Of a stretch of 64,000 nt of DNA, positions 61,240-64,000 are shown one piece after another. The translations under genes and the position numbers were made by a program. Source of the DNA: Clavibacter michiganensis subsp. insidiosus (lineage in GTDB: Bacteria; Actinomycetota; Actinomycetes; Actinomycetales; Microbacteriaceae); contig NZ_MZMO01000001.1 of assembly GCF_002240565.1 (NCBI RefSeq), forward strand, positions 2,480,001 to 2,544,000. The letters run 5' to 3'. Numbering within the stretch: position 1 is the stretch's first letter; every line of letters begins with the position of its first letter. Under the pieces are notes generated by a model, which was not told the DNA's origin, searched no databases, and was given only the letters and a program-made list of their open reading frames with translations.

Positions 61240-62547
61240 TCACGCGTCGGCGCCGTCCGCGTCGTCCGCGTCGGCGACGGGTGCGGGGGTCGTCGCGAGG
61301 AAGGCCTCGCCCTCCCCCGTGACGACGAGGCGGCCCTCGTCGGGCGTGACGAAGACGGCGTCGCCGCGGCGGATCACGACGGACGAGACCTCGCCTCGGA
61401 GCGTCACCTCGCCCGCGGTGCAGAGCAGGATGGCCGGCCCGTCGACGACGACGACGCTCGCGCCCGCGTCGCCGTCGGCCGCGTCGCGCGTGGCCGGGGA
61501 GACGTGCGCCAGCAGGAAGTCGGGCACGTCCGGCCGGTACAGCTCGACGCCCGGTGCGGCGTGCTCGGGCGCGAGGTACGGGACCGGCAGCGCCTGGAAC
61601 TCGAGCACGTCCAGGAGCTCGGGGACGTCCACGTGCTTGGGCGTGAGGCCGCCGCGCAGCACGTTGTCGGACGCGGCCATCAGCTCGATCCCGAGCCCGT
61701 GCAGGTACGCGTGGATGTTGCCGGCGGGCAGGTAGAGCGCCTCCCCGCGGCGGAGGGTCACGCGGTTGAGGAGGAGCGACGTGACGATGCCGGGATCCCC
61801 CGGGTACGCCGCGGCGAGCTCGCGCACCGTGCGCATCTCCGTCGAGAACTCGCGGCACTGCCGGTCGGAGGCGAGGCTCGCGAGCAGCGTGACGCGGTCG
61901 ACGAGGCGGCGCACCTCGGATCCGCCGCCCATGAGGAAGGCGAACACGTCGCGCAGCACGTCGGCCTCGGAGCCGGTGAGGCGCGAGAGGACGGTGCGGA
62001 TCACGGCCGGCTCGGAGTCGGGCCCGGACGCGTCGAGCGTGAGCAGCAGCGTGAAGACGTCCCGCACCTCCGCGAGCGGGCGGAAGCCGCAGAGCGCGTG
62101 GAACTCGTCGCTGAGCGCGAAGATCAGCTCGGGCTTGTGCAGCGGGTCCTTGTAGTTGCGGTGCGGGGCGTCGATCGGGATGCCGCGCTCCTCCTCGTCG
62201 CGGAAGCCGCGGCGCGCGCGGTGCAGGTCCGGGTGGGCCTGCAGCGAGAGCGGGCCGTCGGCGGCGAGCACCTTGAGGAGGAACGGGAGGCCGGGGCCGT
62301 CGCCCGGACGGAGGCCGGAGGCGAGCGGGCCGAGGGTGGTCGCGGGGTCCGCGCGGATCCACTCGGCCAGCGTCCCCGCGCCGCCGACCGTCGACGGGTC
62401 GACCACGCGCGTGGGCGAGCCGTCGTGCGCTCCGAGCCACAGCTCCGCCTCCGGGCCGCCGGACGGCTCGCGGCCGAGGAGCCCAGCGATGGCGGTCGTC
62501 GACCCCCAGGCGTAGTCGCGGGGGGTGTTGGCGAGGGCAGTGAACAC
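61240..62547 (-). CDS. manA: Mannose-6-phosphate isomerase, type I
   Basis: 435 residues. Zinc ligands lie in LSLQAHPD, HKPELIFAL and the C-terminal GNIHAYLHGLGIELMA region. It converts fructose 6-phosphate to mannose 6-phosphate, feeding ManB. The GTG start at 62547 gives the family start FTALANTPRDYAWG; AGGAT lies just upstream. TAGGTA about 30 bases before is a weak -10 box. Confidence 0.92.
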   Translation of the reverse strand: MFTALANTPRDYAWGSTTAIAGLLGREPSGGPEAELWLGAHDGSPTRVVDPSTVGGAGTLAEWIRADPATTLGPLASGLRPGDGPGLPFLLKVLAADGPLSLQAHPDLHRARRGFRDEEERGIPIDAPHRNYKDPLHKPELIFALSDEFHALCGFRPLAEVRDVFTLLLTLDASGPDSEPAVIRTVLSRLTGSEADVLRDVFAFLMGGGSEVRRLVDRVTLLASLASDRQCREFSTEMRTVRELAAAYPGDPGIVTSLLLNRVTLRRGEALYLPAGNIHAYLHGLGIELMAASDNVLRGGLTPKHVDVPELLDVLEFQALPVPYLAPEHAAPGVELYRPDVPDFLLAHVSPATRDAADGDAGASVVVVDGPAILLCTAGEVTLRGEVSSVVIRRGDAVFVTPDEGRLVVTGEGEAFLATTPAPVADADDADGADA

Positions 62548-62655
62548 GTCGGGATCCTGTCGGGCTTGGCGGCTACCTACAACGCCCGAGCGGGCGCGTC
62601 CGGTGCGGACGCGACCAAAGTACCAACCGATGCGGGCGCCGCCGGGACGCCGACC

Positions 62656-62661
62656 TAGGCT
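62656..62661 (+). promoter_or_regulatory. Candidate -10 box TAGGCT of the acyl-CoA dehydrogenase gene
   Basis: TAGGCT lies about 50 bases before the GTG start; transcription would give a normal leader containing CGGAG. Confidence 0.4.
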
Positions 62662-62712
62662 CGGCCGCAGGCGCCCGTCCCCGAGGGCGCTGACGAACCG
62701 CAACGGAGCATC

Positions 62713-63891
62713 GTGTCCCTCACCCCCCTCATCGCCGACTTCTACGGCTACGAGTCCCGCCTCGGCGACCGGGAGAAGGAGTCCCTCGCCGACCTGCGCG
62801 CCTACCTCGAGGCCGAGGTCCGACCGCACGTCAACGGGCTCTGGGCCCGCGCCGAGTTCCCCCGCCACGTGGTCGTCGGCCTCGCCGAGCGCGGGATCTT
62901 CGGCATGCCCTACCCCGAGACGCGCCCCTTCGAGAACTCGGCCGTGTACCGCGGCTGGGCGGCGCTCGAGCTCGGCCGCATCGACGCGAGCATCGCGACC
63001 CTCGTCGGCATGCAGAGCGGGCTCGTGATGGGCAGCGTCGCCGTCGCCGGATCCCCCGAGCAGCGCGCCGAATGGCTGCCGCGCTTCGCCTCCGGGGAGA
63101 TCCTCGGCTCGTTCGGGCTCACCGAGCCGCTGAGTGGATCCGACTCCGCCCGGGGCCTGCGCACCGTGGCCACGCGTCGCGGCGACGAGTGGAGCATCAC
63201 GGGATCCAAGCGCTGGATCGGCAACGGCACGGTGAGCGACGTCACCGTCATCTGGGCCAAGGACGCCGATGACGGCCAGGTCACGGGCTTCCTCGTCCCG
63301 AACGACTCCCCCGGCTTCCGGGCGACGCGGATCGAGGACAAGCAGGCTCTGCGCATCGTGCAGAACGCGGACATCGAGCTCGACGGCGTCATCGTGCCGG
63401 AGCGGAACCGCCTCCAGAACTCGCGCTCCTTCGCCGATACCGCCGCGGTGCTGCGCCTCACGCGCGCCGAGGTCGCGTGGGCCGCCATCGGCATCTCGGT
63501 CGGCGCGTACGAGGCCGCCGTCGCCTACACGGGCGAGCGCCAGCAGTTCGGCAAGCCGCTCGGCGCGCACCAGCTCATCCAGGACCTCCTCGTCCGCAGC
63601 CTCGGCAACATCACGGCCTCCATCGGGCTGGCCACGCGCGCGTCCGAGATGGTCGACGAGGGCACGCAGTCCGACGAGCACTCGGCCCTGGCCAAGGCGT
63701 ACGCCACGAGCCGGATGCGCGAGACCGTCGCCTGGTGCCGCGAGGCGTTCGGCGGCAACGGCATCGTGCTCGACTACGACGTGGCGCGCTTCTTCGCTGA
63801 TGCCGAGGCCATCTACTCCTACGAGGGCACCCGCGAGATGAACACGCTGATCGTCGGCCGCGCGATCACGGGGCACGCGGCCTTCGTCTGA
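62713..63891 (+). CDS. Acyl-CoA dehydrogenase (glutaryl-CoA dehydrogenase-like)
   Basis: 392 residues. FAD/substrate motifs include GSFGLTEPLSGSDSARGL and WSITGSKRWIGNGTVSD; the catalytic Glu lies in AIYSYEGTREMN, the position used by glutaryl-CoA and short-chain enzymes. RQQFGKPLGAHQLIQ is the helix that contacts FAD. It oxidises an acyl-CoA in fatty acid or amino acid breakdown; the exact substrate is uncertain. GTG start at 62713 after CGGAGC. Confidence 0.9.
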   Translation: MSLTPLIADFYGYESRLGDREKESLADLRAYLEAEVRPHVNGLWARAEFPRHVVVGLAERGIFGMPYPETRPFENSAVYRGWAALELGRIDASIATLVGMQSGLVMGSVAVAGSPEQRAEWLPRFASGEILGSFGLTEPLSGSDSARGLRTVATRRGDEWSITGSKRWIGNGTVSDVTVIWAKDADDGQVTGFLVPNDSPGFRATRIEDKQALRIVQNADIELDGVIVPERNRLQNSRSFADTAAVLRLTRAEVAWAAIGISVGAYEAAVAYTGERQQFGKPLGAHQLIQDLLVRSLGNITASIGLATRASEMVDEGTQSDEHSALAKAYATSRMRETVAWCREAFGGNGIVLDYDVARFFADAEAIYSYEGTREMNTLIVGRAITGHAAFV

Positions 63892-63979
63892 TGGACAGCG
63901 CGGGCGCGCGGCGCGCAGGCGATCGCCGCGCCGCCGCCCCCGCTCCGCCCAGGCGGCGGGACGCGGCCTCGAGGCCGGA

Positions 63980-63985
63980 TACCCT
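63980..63985 (+). promoter_or_regulatory. -10 box TACCCT before an ATG at the right edge
   Basis: TACCCT-N7-ATG (63993). The next gene would start here on the plus strand, but only three codons are in view, so it cannot be named. Confidence 0.35.
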
Positions 63986-64000
63986 GATGGGCATGCCCAC

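Overview
The window is very GC-rich chromosomal DNA from a high-GC Gram-positive actinobacterium. The gene order and protein sequences look like the family Microbacteriaceae, and Clavibacter is my best guess. Supporting signs are the two WhiB proteins, the MtrAB-LpqB operon, CarD, the PdtaS-type kinase and the CpaE-like/SAF pair. From recalled gene order, the core (about 22.9-62.5 kb) keeps much of the order of the Mycobacterium tuberculosis Rv3219-Rv3260c region: whiB1, pdtaS, an Rv3235-like gene, secA, hpf, comF, lpqB-mtrB-mtrA, ahcY, manB, a DUF3499 gene, a metallopeptidase-like gene, whiB2, with manA nearby.

Layout. 1-9.5 kb: the N-terminal part of a secreted AztD-like protein behind a Zur-type box; a TetR-MMPL-YhgE/Pip export operon; an ArsB/SLC13-type permease; a 62-residue membrane protein; an MscS channel. 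9.6-21.3 kb: metabolic and regulatory genes, including a divergent pair of glucose-6-phosphate-dehydrogenase-like and GH15 enzymes, an alpha/beta hydrolase, a MarR-MFS operon, a lipoprotein, an AnsP-type amino acid permease, a membrane-anchored HNH protein and CarD. 21.6-28.6 kb: tRNA-Lys(CTT), a Bcp peroxiredoxin, WhiB1, PdtaS, then an operon of unknown protein, SAF/CpaB-like and CpaE-like ATPase, and a frameshifted Rv3235-family gene. 28.7-37.5 kb: secA, hpf, comF, lpqB, mtrB, mtrA, all on the minus strand. 37.6-48.1 kb: a MoxR/DUF58/DUF4129/DUF4350 cluster and a SpoIIM/RDD pair, separated by a TetR gene and a decayed MFS-GH3 chimera. 48.2-64 kb: ahcY, the copper operon csoR-copZ-copA with tandem CsoR boxes, manB, DUF3499, a metallopeptidase-like gene, DUF5719, a giant GT2 membrane glycosyltransferase, whiB2, galE, manA and an acyl-CoA dehydrogenase.

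The genes point to envelope building and its control (MtrAB/LpqB, SecA, MoxR cluster, GT2/DUF5719, sugar-nucleotide enzymes ManA/ManB/GalE), metal handling (zinc, copper, perhaps arsenite) and stress or redox sensing (WhiB, CarD, Bcp, HPF).

Most unusual signals: (1) a pseudogene in which a frameshifted MFS transporter is joined in frame to the tail of a GH3 beta-glucosidase; (2) a one-base homopolymer frameshift in the Rv3235-like gene; (3) an MMPL transporter carrying a degenerate ABC-ATPase-like domain; (4) about ten genes with a TANNNT box 6-8 bases before the start codon, as expected for leaderless mRNAs; (5) strong excess of the palindrome GGATCC. I saw no rRNA, CRISPR array, insertion sequence, prophage or replication origin. 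No gene-free stretch exceeds 300 bases.
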